Assembly: GCF_030287445.1 (NCBI RefSeq)
Contig: NZ_JASVWB010000002.1
Location: 5,642,001-5,706,000, forward strand
Direction of reading: 5' to 3'
Source: Streptomyces sp. ALI-76-A
GTDB taxonomy: Bacteria; Actinomycetota; Actinomycetes; Streptomycetales; Streptomycetaceae
Length of the DNA stretch: 64,000 bases
Part shown: positions 24,830 to 33,825 of the stretch, one piece after another
Layout of the letters: every line of letters begins with the position of its first letter
Numbering within the stretch: position 1 is the stretch's first letter
Notes under the pieces: generated by a model
What the model was told of the DNA's origin: nothing
Databases searched by the model: none
The model's input: the letters and a program-made list of their open reading frames with translations, nothing else
Program-made: the position numbers and the translations under genes

Positions 24830-25411
24830 ATGAGCATTCGGTTCACGGCGAAGGCCAGCAGGGCGGTGGTCGCGTTGACACTCGCGACCGGAGTGGCTCT
24901 CGGCGTGGCCGGCTGCGGTGGTGGAGGCGACGACGACAAGAAGCCGGAGAGTTCGGCGTCCTCCTCCAAGGAAAGTGGGTCTCGACCGAGCACGCAGGAG
25001 GGTGAGTCGGAAGCGCCCCTCGCGGAGTTGAGGGGACCTGACGGACTCGTACTCGAGATCACCTCCGCCGAGCGGGATTCCGGCGGTTTCGTCACCGTGA
25101 ACGGAATTCTGAAGAACGACGGCGACAAGGGCGTGGCGATCCCTGCCTCGCTGAGTGGCAACGAGACCGAGATCATCAGGAACGGTCGGTCCCTCGGCGG
25201 CGCGACGCTCGTGGATTCGAAGGGGAAGAAGCGGTACTACGTGCTGCGCGACACGGATGGCCGTCCGCTGACGACCACGGGCTTCTCCACAGTGAAGGCT
25301 GGCGAGACCGTGGCCGTCTTCATGCAGTTCCCCGCGCCCCCCACCGACACGACCGACGTCACCTTCCAGCTCCCCGCCTTTGCCACCGCCTCCATCCAGA
25401 TCTCCGGGTGA
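24830..25411 (+). CDS. Lipoprotein of the tad locus
   Basis: A 193-residue lipoprotein. The signal peptide ends in the lipobox VAGC at about residues 24-27, followed by a Gly/Asp/Lys-rich and Ser-rich spacer and a beta-rich domain (LVLEITSAERDSGGFVTVNG) resembling DUF4352-type immunoglobulin-like domains. The ATG has a GAAGGA site at 24815. It sits between the pilus genes and an OmpA-like protein, with 8 bases to the latter, so it probably anchors or accompanies that protein at the cell surface. Exact role unknown. Confidence 0.82.
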   Translation: MSIRFTAKASRAVVALTLATGVALGVAGCGGGGDDDKKPESSASSSKESGSRPSTQEGESEAPLAELRGPDGLVLEITSAERDSGGFVTVNGILKNDGDKGVAIPASLSGNETEIIRNGRSLGGATLVDSKGKKRYYVLRDTDGRPLTTTGFSTVKAGETVAVFMQFPAPPTDTTDVTFQLPAFATASIQISG

Positions 25412-25419
25412 GGCCACCC

Positions 25420-26037
25420 ATGACCCACGTGCGCCTCAGCCTGATCCTCACGGCAACCTCCTTTCTCCTGGCCGGGACCACCATCTCCGCCCAAGCCGCC
25501 GACGACCCCAGCGTCCCCCCCGGCACCGAACCCACCGCCTCCGCCCCCGTCAACGTCGACGCCAACGACCCCGACCTGAAGATCCCCGAGGGGGCCACCC
25601 TCGCCGAGCCCAAGGTTCTGGACATCAAGCAGGTCGTCGAGGACCAGACCGGTGACGAGCGGCGCGAGGACACGAACGCGGACGTGAAGTTCGCCTTGCA
25701 GGCCGAGGTGTTGTTCGGCAAGGACAGCGCGAAGCTGAGCGCGGAGGCGCGGGCCCGTATCTCCTCGATCGCGGAGGAGATCAAGACGCAGAACGCGACG
25801 AAGATCCGGGTCTTCGGGTTCACGGACAACCTCGGTTCGTCCGCCCACGGCGACGTCCTGTCGAAGCGGCGCGCCAACGCCGTACAGGCGGTCCTGGGCC
25901 AGGAACTCAACGACGCGAACGTCACGTTCGAGGTCCGCGGCTACGGCGAGCAGTACCCGATCTCCTCCAACGCCACGGAGTCCGGCCGCAAGAAGAACCG
26001 AAGGGTCGAGGTCTCCTTCCCGCGCACGGAGAACTGA
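25420..26037 (+). CDS. OmpA-family peptidoglycan-associated protein
   Basis: A 205-residue secreted protein: signal peptide ending near AQAADD, an acidic linker, and an OmpA C-terminal domain at about 80-200 with TKIRVFGFTDNLGSS and LSKRRANAVQAVL, the Asp and Arg that bind diaminopimelate in peptidoglycan. In a Gram-positive there is no outer membrane, so it most likely pins the Tad machinery or fibre to the cell wall. An alternative GTG at 25408 overlaps the lipoprotein stop; ATG 25420 is preferred because it gives a normal signal peptide. Confidence 0.9.
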   Translation: MTHVRLSLILTATSFLLAGTTISAQAADDPSVPPGTEPTASAPVNVDANDPDLKIPEGATLAEPKVLDIKQVVEDQTGDERREDTNADVKFALQAEVLFGKDSAKLSAEARARISSIAEEIKTQNATKIRVFGFTDNLGSSAHGDVLSKRRANAVQAVLGQELNDANVTFEVRGYGEQYPISSNATESGRKKNRRVEVSFPRTEN

Positions 26038-26165
26038 CCTCACCCCGGCACACACGTGACCGCACTCGTGGCGGGGCCGGCGGCGTCGGGGTGTCGGTAC
26101 GTACACCGTCCACCGGGTGGCCAGAGCCATCGTGCGGCGCCGCCGCTGTTCGTAACGTCGCCGGT

Positions 26166-27200
26166 ATGGCTGACAACGGAGAACTCGGCGGCGTCGACGG
26201 CGCAGGCAGCAGGAGTACCCGCACCGACACGGACACGGCCGGCGCCGCCTCGCGGCGGCAGGCGTTGCGACGGCTCGCCGGGGTGGCGGGCGGGGCCGCG
26301 CTCGCCGTCGGCGTCGGCGCGGGAACCGCGCGGGCGACCGGACGTCCGCGCACCGGCGTGCGCACGTACGTCCTGGTCCACGGCACCCACAGCGCCGGCG
26401 CCTTCTGGACGGCGATCGGCCGGGAACTGGCGCTGCGCGGACATCGCGTGGTCGCGGTGGACCAACCCCTGCACGGCACCGAGCGGTTCGTGCCGCAGGC
26501 GTACCGGACGCAGGACCCGCGCGCTCTCGCCACGGAGCCCTCGCCGGTCGCCGCACTCACCCTGGACGACTTCGAACGACGGGTCACCGACGCCGTACGC
26601 CGGGCCGCACGCCTCGGCGACCCCGTGGTGCTGGTCGGGCACAGCATGGGCGGTCTCTCGGTGAGCAGGGTGGGGGACGCCGTCCCCGAACTCCTCGCCC
26701 ACATCTGCTACATGGCCGCCTTCTGCCCGAGCCGCACCATGCCCTCCCTGAACGCCTGCGCGACCTCGCCCGAAGGGCAGCGCGCCATCAGCCCGGTGGA
26801 CCAGGTCGTCGGGGATCCGGAGAAGCTCGGGGTGCTGCGCCTCAACTGGCGCACCTCCAGCCGCCGTGACCTCGTGGTGTTCAAGGAGATGATCTGCGCG
26901 GACCGTACGGACGCCGAGTTCGAGCGCGAGCTGGAGGGCCTACAGACGGACGAGTCGCTGACCGCGTACGCGGACCGGGCCGTCGGCCGCGCGGGCACGT
27001 GGGGACGGATCCCCCGCACCTATCTGCGGTTCGGCAAGGACCGGACCATCGCCCCCGAACTCCAGGACCGCATGATCGCGGAAGCCGACGCCCTCACCCC
27101 GCACCGCCGCTTCAGGGTCCACGACTTCCCGGACGCCGGGCACCTCGGCCCCGCGGACCCGGCCCGCCTGACGGACGTCCTGCACGGTCTGCGGGTGTAG
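26166..27200 (+). CDS. Tat-exported alpha/beta hydrolase
   Basis: A 344-residue hydrolase. The N-terminus contains a twin-arginine signal (SRRQALRRLAG) and an Ala/Gly-rich hydrophobic stretch ending ARATG. The fold is that of the MenH/methylketone-synthase-like esterases: oxyanion text LVHGTHSAGAFW, nucleophile elbow GHSMGG (Ser of the triad), and a late His in DAGHLGP. Substrate cannot be told. Starting at ATG 26166 gives a normal Tat leader; the upstream in-frame ATG adds 25 unlikely residues. It lies 128 bases after the tad locus and seems independent of it. Confidence 0.87.
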   Translation: MADNGELGGVDGAGSRSTRTDTDTAGAASRRQALRRLAGVAGGAALAVGVGAGTARATGRPRTGVRTYVLVHGTHSAGAFWTAIGRELALRGHRVVAVDQPLHGTERFVPQAYRTQDPRALATEPSPVAALTLDDFERRVTDAVRRAARLGDPVVLVGHSMGGLSVSRVGDAVPELLAHICYMAAFCPSRTMPSLNACATSPEGQRAISPVDQVVGDPEKLGVLRLNWRTSSRRDLVVFKEMICADRTDAEFERELEGLQTDESLTAYADRAVGRAGTWGRIPRTYLRFGKDRTIAPELQDRMIAEADALTPHRRFRVHDFPDAGHLGPADPARLTDVLHGLRV

Positions 27201-27332
27201 CCGCGACCGCGGTGGGCCGCGGCACGCCCATCCTCAGCACCTTGAAGGACCCTGAAGGCGCCCTGAAAGCACTCCCAAGGCACCCGAATATCCGGACGGC
27301 ACGAAGGAACCGCGGTGACCCTCGCCCCTTGA

Positions 27333-27617
27333 GCCGAAGTCGAGAGCGTTCTGCGGCAGCAGCGGTACGTCACCGACGTCCTCGTCCCCGGACAGCTCGA
27401 ACGGGACGGCGCGCTCCCGCTGTTCAAGCCAGTGACCGTCGCGGTGTTCGTCGTCCTCGACGAGGGGGTGCTGCGGATCGAGAACGTCGAGGACCAGGCC
27501 CAGCTGACCGCGAGCGTCGTCGCGTCCGTCTCCCCGGAGGACATCGGCTTCTTCGACGGTCGGCGCCGCCTCACGGCGGCAGGTGGGGTGGCGGAGCTGC
27601 CCCCGGCAGTCGTGTAG
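27333..27617 (+). pseudogene. N-terminally truncated hypothetical ORF
   Basis: An open frame after the TGA at 27330 reads VLRQQRYVTDVLVPGQLERD and continues to the stop at 27617. The only ordinary start is the GTG at 27432, which would give just 61 residues and leave protein-like text untranslated upstream. This suggests the 5' end was lost, or a CTG/other start is used. The rest of the 27201-27626 stretch has no other gene; a short T/C-rich spacer (27230-27330) precedes it. Confidence 0.4.
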
Positions 27618-27626
27618 CGCACCCGG

Positions 27627-28124
27627 CTATTCCGCCTGCGGCCGTTCCGGCGGCCGTTCCGGCGGCCGTCCCTCCGGCCGTCCCTCCGGTCCCTCTCCTG
27701 GCTCTTCCTCGTCCTCCGCCCCGGCCTGTTCGCCGGGACCGACGTGGACCTCCACCCTGACCTCCACCCGCACCCCGGCCCGCAGCCCCCACCCCGCCAT
27801 CGCCCCGGCCTCCGCCTCCAGCACGTGCCGGGAACGCAGCCGGGGGAGACCGAGCCGCCCCGGCTTCATCGTGCGGACGGCGAGGACGCGCAGGCCGCGG
27901 TCGAGGTACGCCACGTCGATGGGCATCCGCATGCCGAACGTGTGCACGCTGCCGGCCGGGGTCAGCAGCATCGCCCCGTCGACGGTGTCCCGCCCGAGCA
28001 GCCCCTTCGTACGGGCCCGGTAGGAGGCCGCGATCTCCAGGGGCACGCCGGCCCGCCCCGCTCCCTGCCCGTCGCGCACCACCAGTCTTCCCCGTCCGTC
28101 GAGCCAGCGCCCCACGCAGGTCAC
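27627..28124 (-). CDS. DUF192 family protein
   Basis: A 165-residue protein with the DUF192 domain at about 20-130: RTKGLLGRD, then SVHTFGMRMPIDVAYLD, and the closing VLEAEAGAMAGWGLRAG. The family's function is unknown; members are often near secretion or pilus genes in actinobacteria, and this one lies just beyond the tad locus. No signal peptide is seen. The C-terminus is a Pro/Glu/Gly/Arg repeat (PEGR, PPER units) coded by short DNA repeats at 27640-27695. Start GTG 28124. Confidence 0.88.
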   Translation of the reverse strand: MTCVGRWLDGRGRLVVRDGQGAGRAGVPLEIAASYRARTKGLLGRDTVDGAMLLTPAGSVHTFGMRMPIDVAYLDRGLRVLAVRTMKPGRLGLPRLRSRHVLEAEAGAMAGWGLRAGVRVEVRVEVHVGPGEQAGAEDEEEPGEGPEGRPEGRPPERPPERPQAE

Positions 28125-28267
28125 CTCCCCGTGCCGCTGTGCGATACCGAACGAACGTAGCCGACCCGGCCGGCTCCGGGACCGTGGTGAGCGGACCGGG
28201 GGCCACGGAGCTCGCCGACTCGCCCGCGCAGGGTCGTGCGCCCGGCGAAGGGGGTAGGGAAGCGCTC

Positions 28268-29146
28268 ATGACCACTCTCGGAGCCGTGTTCCGCCCCCAG
28301 CTGCCCCCCGAACGCCTGCGGTCCGTCGCCCGTCTCGCCGATGACGTCGGCCTGGAGGAGCTGTGGCTCTGGGAGGACTGCTTCCGCGAGGGCGGGATCT
28401 CCGCGGCGGCCGCCGCCCTCGCCTGGACCGAGCGGGTGCGGGTCGGCGTCGGACTGCTGCCGGTGCCGCTACGGAACGTCGCCGTCACCGCGATGGAGGC
28501 GGCCACCCTGCACCGGCTGTTCCCCGGCCGGGCCGTGCTCGGCGTCGGGCACGGGGTGCAGGACTGGATGGGGCAGGTCGGCGCGCGGGTGGAGTCCCCG
28601 CTGACGCTGCTGCGCGAGCATCTCGTGGCGCTGCGCGCTCTGCTGCGGGGGGAGACCGTCACGACCGACGGACGCTACGTCGCGCTGGACGACGTCGCCC
28701 TCGACTGGCCGCCGGCCGGTGACGGCGACATCCCGGTGCTCGCCGGGGCCACCGGGCCGCGCACGCTGCGACTCACCGGCGAGGTCGCGGACGGCACCGT
28801 ACTCACCGCGGCCACCACGCCCGACGGCGTACGGCGGGCGCGCGATCTCATCGACGAGGGGCGGGCGGCCGCCGGGCGGACCGACCCCCACCAGGTCGTC
28901 GTCTACCTCCTGACCGCCACCGGACCGCACGCCGCCGCCCGGCTGCGTGCCGAGCTGACGGCCGAGAAGCTGCACCCGGCACCGGACCTCGGGGTCGCCG
29001 GGCACGCCGGTGCGGTCGCCGAGGCCGTCCAGCGGATCGCGGAGGCGGGCGCCGACGCGGTGATCCTCCAGCCGACGGGCGACGAACCGGACCCGGAGGG
29101 ATTCCTGCGGTTCACGGCGGAGGAGGTCCGGCCCCTGGTGCCGTGA
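28268..29146 (+). CDS. LLM-class flavin-dependent oxidoreductase
   Basis: A 292-residue luciferase-like monooxygenase family protein. It starts MTTLGAVFRPQLPPERL and shows the TIM-barrel features of the F420-dependent branch: GLEELWLWEDCF, RVRVGVGLLPVPLRN, FPGRAVLGVGHGV. FMN or F420 is the likely cofactor; F420 is common in Streptomyces. The ATG at 28268 is preferred over the long upstream extension because it begins at the first barrel strand. Divergent from DUF192. Substrate not known. Confidence 0.88.
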   Translation: MTTLGAVFRPQLPPERLRSVARLADDVGLEELWLWEDCFREGGISAAAAALAWTERVRVGVGLLPVPLRNVAVTAMEAATLHRLFPGRAVLGVGHGVQDWMGQVGARVESPLTLLREHLVALRALLRGETVTTDGRYVALDDVALDWPPAGDGDIPVLAGATGPRTLRLTGEVADGTVLTAATTPDGVRRARDLIDEGRAAAGRTDPHQVVVYLLTATGPHAAARLRAELTAEKLHPAPDLGVAGHAGAVAEAVQRIAEAGADAVILQPTGDEPDPEGFLRFTAEEVRPLVP

Positions 29147-29202
29147 CGCGACCGCGACCGCGACCGTCACCGCCACCTGCCCGCGCCGACCGGCTCCACC
29201 GT

Positions 29203-29715
29203 TCAGCCCGGGCGGTGGTCCCCCGTCGCCCCGTCGACGAGTTCCCGCACGATGTCCATGTGCCCCGCGTGTCGCGCGGTCTCCTCGAGCATGTGGACCA
29301 GGACCCAGCGCAGGGACACCGCGTCGCCCTGCCGCCACGCCGGCCGGCCCAGGTCGTCCAGCGAGCGCTCGGCGATCATGCGGTCGGCGGCGGCGCGGGC
29401 ACGGCCGTAGAACGCGACGATCCGCTCCGTCGTGTCGTCCTCCGTCCGCATGTCCTCCTCGGTGTACGGGTCGAACCAGAGCGGCTCGACCTCTCCGCCG
29501 AAGGTCTCGACGAACCAGCCGTACTCCACCGAGGCGAGGTGCTTGACCAGCCCGAGCAGGGTCGTCCCGGACGGTGTCACGGGGCGGCGCAGCTGCTCGT
29601 CGTCCAGCCCGTCCAGTTTCCACAGCACCGCGTCCCGGTGCCGGTCGAGCCCGGCCCGCAGTGTCTCCTTCTCCCCGCCCGCGTACGGCATGCCCGAAGC
29701 GCCCTCAGTCGTCAT
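29203..29715 (-). CDS. DinB-superfamily (DUF664) protein
   Basis: A 170-residue helical-bundle protein of the DinB/YfiT superfamily. It has the DUF664 text LLGLVKHLASVEYGWF (first metal-ligand His) and LVHMLEETARHAGHMD (the H-x3-H pair). Some relatives are mycothiol-dependent enzymes; this one could be such a transferase or isomerase, but that is inference. Start ATG 29715; a longer frame from 29856 is antisense to the next gene's repeats and is rejected. Confidence 0.88.
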   Translation of the reverse strand: MTTEGASGMPYAGGEKETLRAGLDRHRDAVLWKLDGLDDEQLRRPVTPSGTTLLGLVKHLASVEYGWFVETFGGEVEPLWFDPYTEEDMRTEDDTTERIVAFYGRARAAADRMIAERSLDDLGRPAWRQGDAVSLRWVLVHMLEETARHAGHMDIVRELVDGATGDHRPG

Positions 29716-29765
29716 GCCCCGAAAATTAACAGCGCCCACTGACAGCGCCCTGCGACGATCGACGC

Positions 29766-30629
29766 ATGGACCACCCAGCCGCCGATCGGCCTGCCGCCGC
29801 CGACCACCCAGCCGCCGACCACCCAGCCGCCCACCGGCCTGCCGCCCACCGATCACGTGGTTTCGCGGATCTCGTGGCCGAAGGCGCCGCCGTTCCCACC
29901 GAGGGCTGGGACTTCTCCTGGTTCGAGGGACGGGCCACCGAGGCGCGGCCCTCGTGGCGGTACGCGCGGTCGATGGCCGGGCGACTGGGCGGTGCCACCG
30001 CCGCGCTCGACCTCCAGACCGGGGGAGGAGAGGTGCTCGACTTCGCCCTCGGCACCGCGGCCCCCGAGGCGCCCGTGCTCACCGTCGCCACGGAGGGCTG
30101 GCCGCCGAACGTCGCCAAGGCCACCGCCCTGCTCCGCCCACGCGGTGTCGCCGTCGTGGCGAGCCCGGACGACGCGCCCCTGCCCTTCGCGGACAGGACC
30201 TTCGACCTCGTCGTCAGCCGGCATCCGGTCCGCCCCGACTGGCCGGAGATCACCCGCGTGCTGACGCCCGGCGGCACGTACTTCGCCCAGCACGTCGGCC
30301 CCGCCAGCGTCTTCGAACTCGTCGAGCACTTCCTCGGCCCCCAGCCGGAGGCGACCCGTGAGGGCCGCCACCCCGACCGGGAGCGCGCCGAGGCGGAAGC
30401 CGCCGGGCTGGAGATCGTCGACCTGCGCGCCGAACGCCTCCGTGTCGAGTTCCACGACATCGCCGCCGTCGTCCACTTCCTGCGGAAGGTGGTCTGGATG
30501 GTCCCCGGCTTCACCGTCGAGGCGTACGGACCGCAGCTGCGCGCGCTGCACGAGCGGATCGAGTCGGAGGGGCCGTTCGTCGCCCACAGCACCCGCCACC
30601 TCTTCGAGGCCCGCAGACCACGGCGCTGA
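29766..30629 (+). CDS. SAM-dependent methyltransferase, class I
   Basis: A 287-residue methyltransferase. The first 30 residues are a His/Pro/Ala repeat (DHPAAD units, coded by 15-base DNA repeats at about 29766-29850), then the fold begins. Motif I is AALDLQTGGGEVLD, motif II PVLTVATE, and motif IV LPFADRTFDLVVSRHP. The substrate is not evident. Divergent from the DinB gene with a 50-base gap that must hold both promoters. Confidence 0.87.
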   Translation: MDHPAADRPAAADHPAADHPAAHRPAAHRSRGFADLVAEGAAVPTEGWDFSWFEGRATEARPSWRYARSMAGRLGGATAALDLQTGGGEVLDFALGTAAPEAPVLTVATEGWPPNVAKATALLRPRGVAVVASPDDAPLPFADRTFDLVVSRHPVRPDWPEITRVLTPGGTYFAQHVGPASVFELVEHFLGPQPEATREGRHPDRERAEAEAAGLEIVDLRAERLRVEFHDIAAVVHFLRKVVWMVPGFTVEAYGPQLRALHERIESEGPFVAHSTRHLFEARRPRR

Positions 30630-31401
30630 CGCCCGTGACCGCCTGGCCGGACACCCGGGACCGCGTGGCCGGACAACCCGGAACCGCATGGCAGGCGCCC
30701 GGGGCAGCGTGGCCGGGAACAGCCGTTTCGGCCGCCGTGTGCTCGCCTGCTGCCCCAGGAACCCCAGGGGTCATGACTCCTCCATCACTCCCTGTGTATC
30801 CATGGCTGCACGCGGTTTCCGCATTGTTATCCCAGGCGGGTCGCATCCTCTCCGCATCTCACGTAAGTTCGGACCAAGGTAATTCGCGTGAGCAAAGCTG
30901 CGCGGCGGTACCGCGCAGTGGAGGGGGCTGCGCGGTGCCGTGTCCCGGTCGTACCGGCGTCAAGCCGACGTTCGCGGGGCCTTCACCCACCGGAGGGAAC
31001 CATCTTCCCCGGCACACCCCGGGAATCCGCCGCGATCCGGCCATGAACCCGAGGTCAAGAGGCCTTTCCACCCTCACCGCGCCGTCGCCGCGTGACTCCG
31101 GAGAGTAGTGGTGGCGCGCCGAAGCACGCAGCATCACTCACGAAGGGTTATGGTGGGAACCCCCCCTCGGGCCGGTCCGTCTCCCCCCCCACGGACCGGC
31201 CCGTTTTTTGTGCCCGTACGGGGAACCCGTCAGGGGCGGCGCCCGAAGCGCCCGAGCGCACCACGCAACCCGCACCCACGGCGCCCGTCCCTCAGCGCAC
31301 CGGACCGCCCGCCGCCCGCACCCCGAATAACGCGATCGGGCCGCGCGGCGCTACGCTTTCGGGCGCGGGGACCGCCACCGCACGGAGGGGCTGACAAACA
31401 C
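30630..31401. other. 772-bp gene-free region, possible small-RNA locus
   Basis: No convincing protein gene. 30640-30715 contains three imperfect repeats of about 22 bases (TGGCCGGACACCCGGGACCG type). A short CGCGGCGGTACCGCG palindrome lies at about 30902-30916. The right part ends in a strong U-tailed hairpin at 31169-31207, about 540 bases after the last protein stop, so some transcript other than the methyltransferase mRNA probably ends there. The final 195 bases hold the uppS promoter. Confidence 0.5.
31169..31207 (+). terminator. Rho-independent terminator with C8 loop, candidate end of a small RNA
   Basis: Arms GGGCCGGTCCGT (31169-31180) and its perfect complement (31191-31202) enclose a loop CT followed by eight C, and the stem is followed by GTTTTTTG. 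Another run of seven C lies at 31160-31166. U-tailed terminators are uncommon in Streptomyces. Paired C-runs in hairpins are the mark of the actinobacterial 6C small-RNA family, which this may represent. Confidence 0.8.
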
Positions 31402-32175
31402 GTGAACCTGCGCGACACACTGCGCAGCCTGCTCGTCAGGCTGTACGCACGCCGGGTGGAAGGTCACCTGGACCACGCCCAGGTGCCCAAGCACATCGGC
31501 GTCGTCATGGACGGCAACCGTCGCTGGGCGAAGGCCGCCGGGTCCACCACCGCCCAGGGTCACCGCGCCGGTGCCGTCAAGATCGAGGAGTTCCTCGGCT
31601 GGTGCAGCGAGACGGACGTCGAGGTCGTCACCCTCTGGCTGTTCTCCACCGACAACTTCGACCGGCCGCAGGACGAGCTCGTCCCGCTCTTCGGGATCAT
31701 CGAGGACGTCGTCCGCTCCCTCGCCGCCGACGGCCGCTGGCGGGTGCACCACGTCGGCGCGCTCGACCTGCTGCCGCAGGGCATGCAGCAGGCCATCAAG
31801 GAGGCCGAGGAGACCACCGCGACGATCGACGGGATACTGGTCAACGTCGCCATCGGCTACGGCGGCCGCCAGGAGATCGCCGACGCGGTCCGCTCGATGA
31901 TCCTCGACGCCGCCGACAAGGGCACCTCGATGGAGGAGCTCGCCGAGTCCGTCAGCATCGAGACGATCGGCCGCCACCTCTACACCGGCGACCAGCCCGA
32001 CCCCGACCTGGTGATCCGTACCAGCGGCGAACAGCGCCTGTCCGGGTTCATGCTGTGGCAGACGGCCCACTCGGAGTACTACTTCTGCGAGGTCTTCTGG
32101 CCGGCCTTCCGCAAGGTCGACTTCCTGCGCGCCCTGCGCGACTACGCGGCCCGTCACCGCCGTTACGGCGGCTGA
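31402..32175 (+). CDS. uppS: Isoprenyl transferase (undecaprenyl diphosphate synthase)
   Basis: A 257-residue cis-prenyltransferase that adds isopentenyl units to make the C50/C55 lipid carrier used in peptidoglycan synthesis. The signature HIGVVMDGNRRWAKAAG gives the catalytic Asp; TLWLFSTDNFDRP, IRTSGEQRLSGFMLWQ and EVFWPAFRKVDF follow in order. Start GTG 31402 has a GGAGGGG site 13 bases upstream; the longer upstream frame crosses the terminator and is not protein-like. It is followed by a hairpin and then the PhoH-type gene. Confidence 0.93.
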   Translation: MNLRDTLRSLLVRLYARRVEGHLDHAQVPKHIGVVMDGNRRWAKAAGSTTAQGHRAGAVKIEEFLGWCSETDVEVVTLWLFSTDNFDRPQDELVPLFGIIEDVVRSLAADGRWRVHHVGALDLLPQGMQQAIKEAEETTATIDGILVNVAIGYGGRQEIADAVRSMILDAADKGTSMEELAESVSIETIGRHLYTGDQPDPDLVIRTSGEQRLSGFMLWQTAHSEYYFCEVFWPAFRKVDFLRALRDYAARHRRYGG

Positions 32176-32185
32176 AGGACGGCGT

Positions 32186-32214
32186 CCCAAAGGGCTGCGT
32201 CTACCCCCTTTGGG
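32186..32214. terminator. Hairpin after uppS
   Basis: CCCAAAGGG (32186-32194) and CCCTTTGGG (32206-32214) form a 9-bp stem with an 11-base loop, 10 bases after the uppS stop. It heads a 324-bp intergenic stretch to the next gene in which nothing else was identified. Confidence 0.65.
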
Positions 32215-32499
32215 GGGGAAGTAACAAGGAGTTCACCAGCGCGCCGTCATGCGCGTCGGCATGGCACCGCGTGTTCGAGGGCATAAGCCAAGCAGGTCGA
32301 CGCCCGAACCACGGGTGTCGGATCTCAGCGGACGGCACGGGGCCGTCCGCCCGGGAGGCCCTTTGCACCAGCTCGACCGTGCGGTTCCAGCACGGAAGAA
32401 GCAGTGGAGGGCCGGTCCCCGGCCCGCGCATCGCGGCCGACGACCGGTCCAGCTCCACTCCGTCGCTCCCCGACCTCATCCGAGGGGGTACGTCCTTCC

Positions 32500-33825
32500 G
32501 TGGTGACCAGCACAAAGCGCCACAAGCCCGACCGGCGCACTTATGTTCTCGACACCAGCGTCCTGCTGGCCGACCCGCACGCCCTGAACCGCTTCGACGA
32601 GCATGAAGTAGTGCTGCCGATCGTCGTGGTCACGGAGTTGGAGGCCAAGCGGCACCACCCCGAACTCGGCTACTTCGCCCGGCAGGCCCTGCGCCTGCTC
32701 GACGAGTTCCGGGTACGGCACGGTCGCCTCGATGCCCCCATCCCCATCGGGGATCTCGGCGGGACCGTCCGTGTCGAGCTCAACCACTCGGACCCCAGCG
32801 TGCTGCCCAGCGGCTATCGCCTGGGGGACAACGACTCCCGCATTCTCGCGGTCGCCCGCAACCTGCAGGCCGAGGGATTCGACGTCACTGTCGTGTCGAA
32901 GGATCTCCCGCTCAGGATCAAGGCGTCCTCGGTCGGCCTCCTCGCCGAGGAGTACCGTGCCGAGCTCGCCATCACGGACTCCTCCGGCTGGACCGGCATG
33001 TCCGAACTGACCCTGCCCGGCGAGCAGGTGGACGTCCTCTTCGAGGAGGGGCAGGTCCACGTCCCCGAGGCGGCCGACTTCCCGGTGCACACCGGACTGA
33101 TGATCCAGTCGGAGCGCGGGAAGGCACTGGGCCGGGTGACACCCGAGGGCAACGTCCGGGTGGTGCGCGGCGACCGGGAGGTGTTCGGCATCAAGGGCAG
33201 GAGCGCGGAGCAGCGCATCGCGCTGGACCTGCTCCTCGACCCGGACATCGGGATCGTGTCCATGGGTGGCCGGGCCGGCACCGGAAAGTCGGCGCTCGCG
33301 CTGTGCGCGGGACTGGAGGCGGTCCTGGAGCGCCGCCAGCACCAGAAGGTGATGGTCTTCCGCCCGCTGTACGCGGTGGGCGGGCAGGAGCTCGGCTATC
33401 TGCCCGGCTCCGAGGCCGAGAAGATGAGCCCCTGGGCGCAGGCGGTCTTCGACACGCTGTCCGCGGTCACCAGCCGCGAGGTCATCGAGGAGGTCACCGC
33501 ACGCGGGATGCTGGAGGTTCTCCCACTCACCCACATCCGCGGCCGCTCCCTCCACGACGCGTTCGTGATCGTGGACGAGGCACAGTCGCTGGAACGGAAC
33601 GTCCTGCTGACCGTTCTGTCCCGGATCGGCGCCAATTCGCGGGTGGTGCTCACCCATGACGTGGCCCAGCGGGACAACCTGAGGGTGGGCCGGTACGACG
33701 GTGTCGTCGCCGTCGTCGAGAAACTGAAGGGACATCCGCTCTTCGCCCATGTCACGCTGACGCGGTCCGAGAGGTCCCAGATCGCGGCGCTTGTGACCGA
33801 AATGCTCGAAGACGGGCACATCTGA
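32500..33825 (+). CDS. PIN-PhoH family protein (PhoH2-type RNase/helicase)
   Basis: A 441-residue two-domain protein. Residues 10-140 form a PIN nuclease domain with acidic catalytic positions ([39 protein letters not shown]). Residues about 205-441 form a PhoH ATPase with Walker [13 protein letters not shown] and Walker [14 protein letters not shown]. PhoH2 proteins unwind and cut RNA in a sequence-specific way. The GTG at 32500 has a GAGGGGG site and gives the normal N-terminus ([18 protein letters not shown]); upstream starts add unrelated sequence. Confidence 0.92.
   Translation: MVTSTKRHKPDRRTYVLDTSVLLADPHALNRFDEHEVVLPIVVVTELEAKRHHPELGYFARQALRLLDEFRVRHGRLDAPIPIGDLGGTVRVELNHSDPSVLPSGYRLGDNDSRILAVARNLQAEGFDVTVVSKDLPLRIKASSVGLLAEEYRAELAITDSSGWTGMSELTLPGEQVDVLFEEGQVHVPEAADFPVHTGLMIQSERGKALGRVTPEGNVRVVRGDREVFGIKGRSAEQRIALDLLLDPDIGIVSMGGRAGTGKSALALCAGLEAVLERRQHQKVMVFRPLYAVGGQELGYLPGSEAEKMSPWAQAVFDTLSAVTSREVIEEVTARGMLEVLPLTHIRGRSLHDAFVIVDEAQSLERNVLLTVLSRIGANSRVVLTHDVAQRDNLRVGRYDGVVAVVEKLKGHPLFAHVTLTRSERSQIAALVTEMLEDGHI

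Noticed and set aside
29716..29856. N-terminal extension of the DinB gene
   Set aside because: The extra 47 residues are antisense to the repeat-coded start of the methyltransferase and are Arg/Gly repeats; the ATG at 29715 gives the normal family start.
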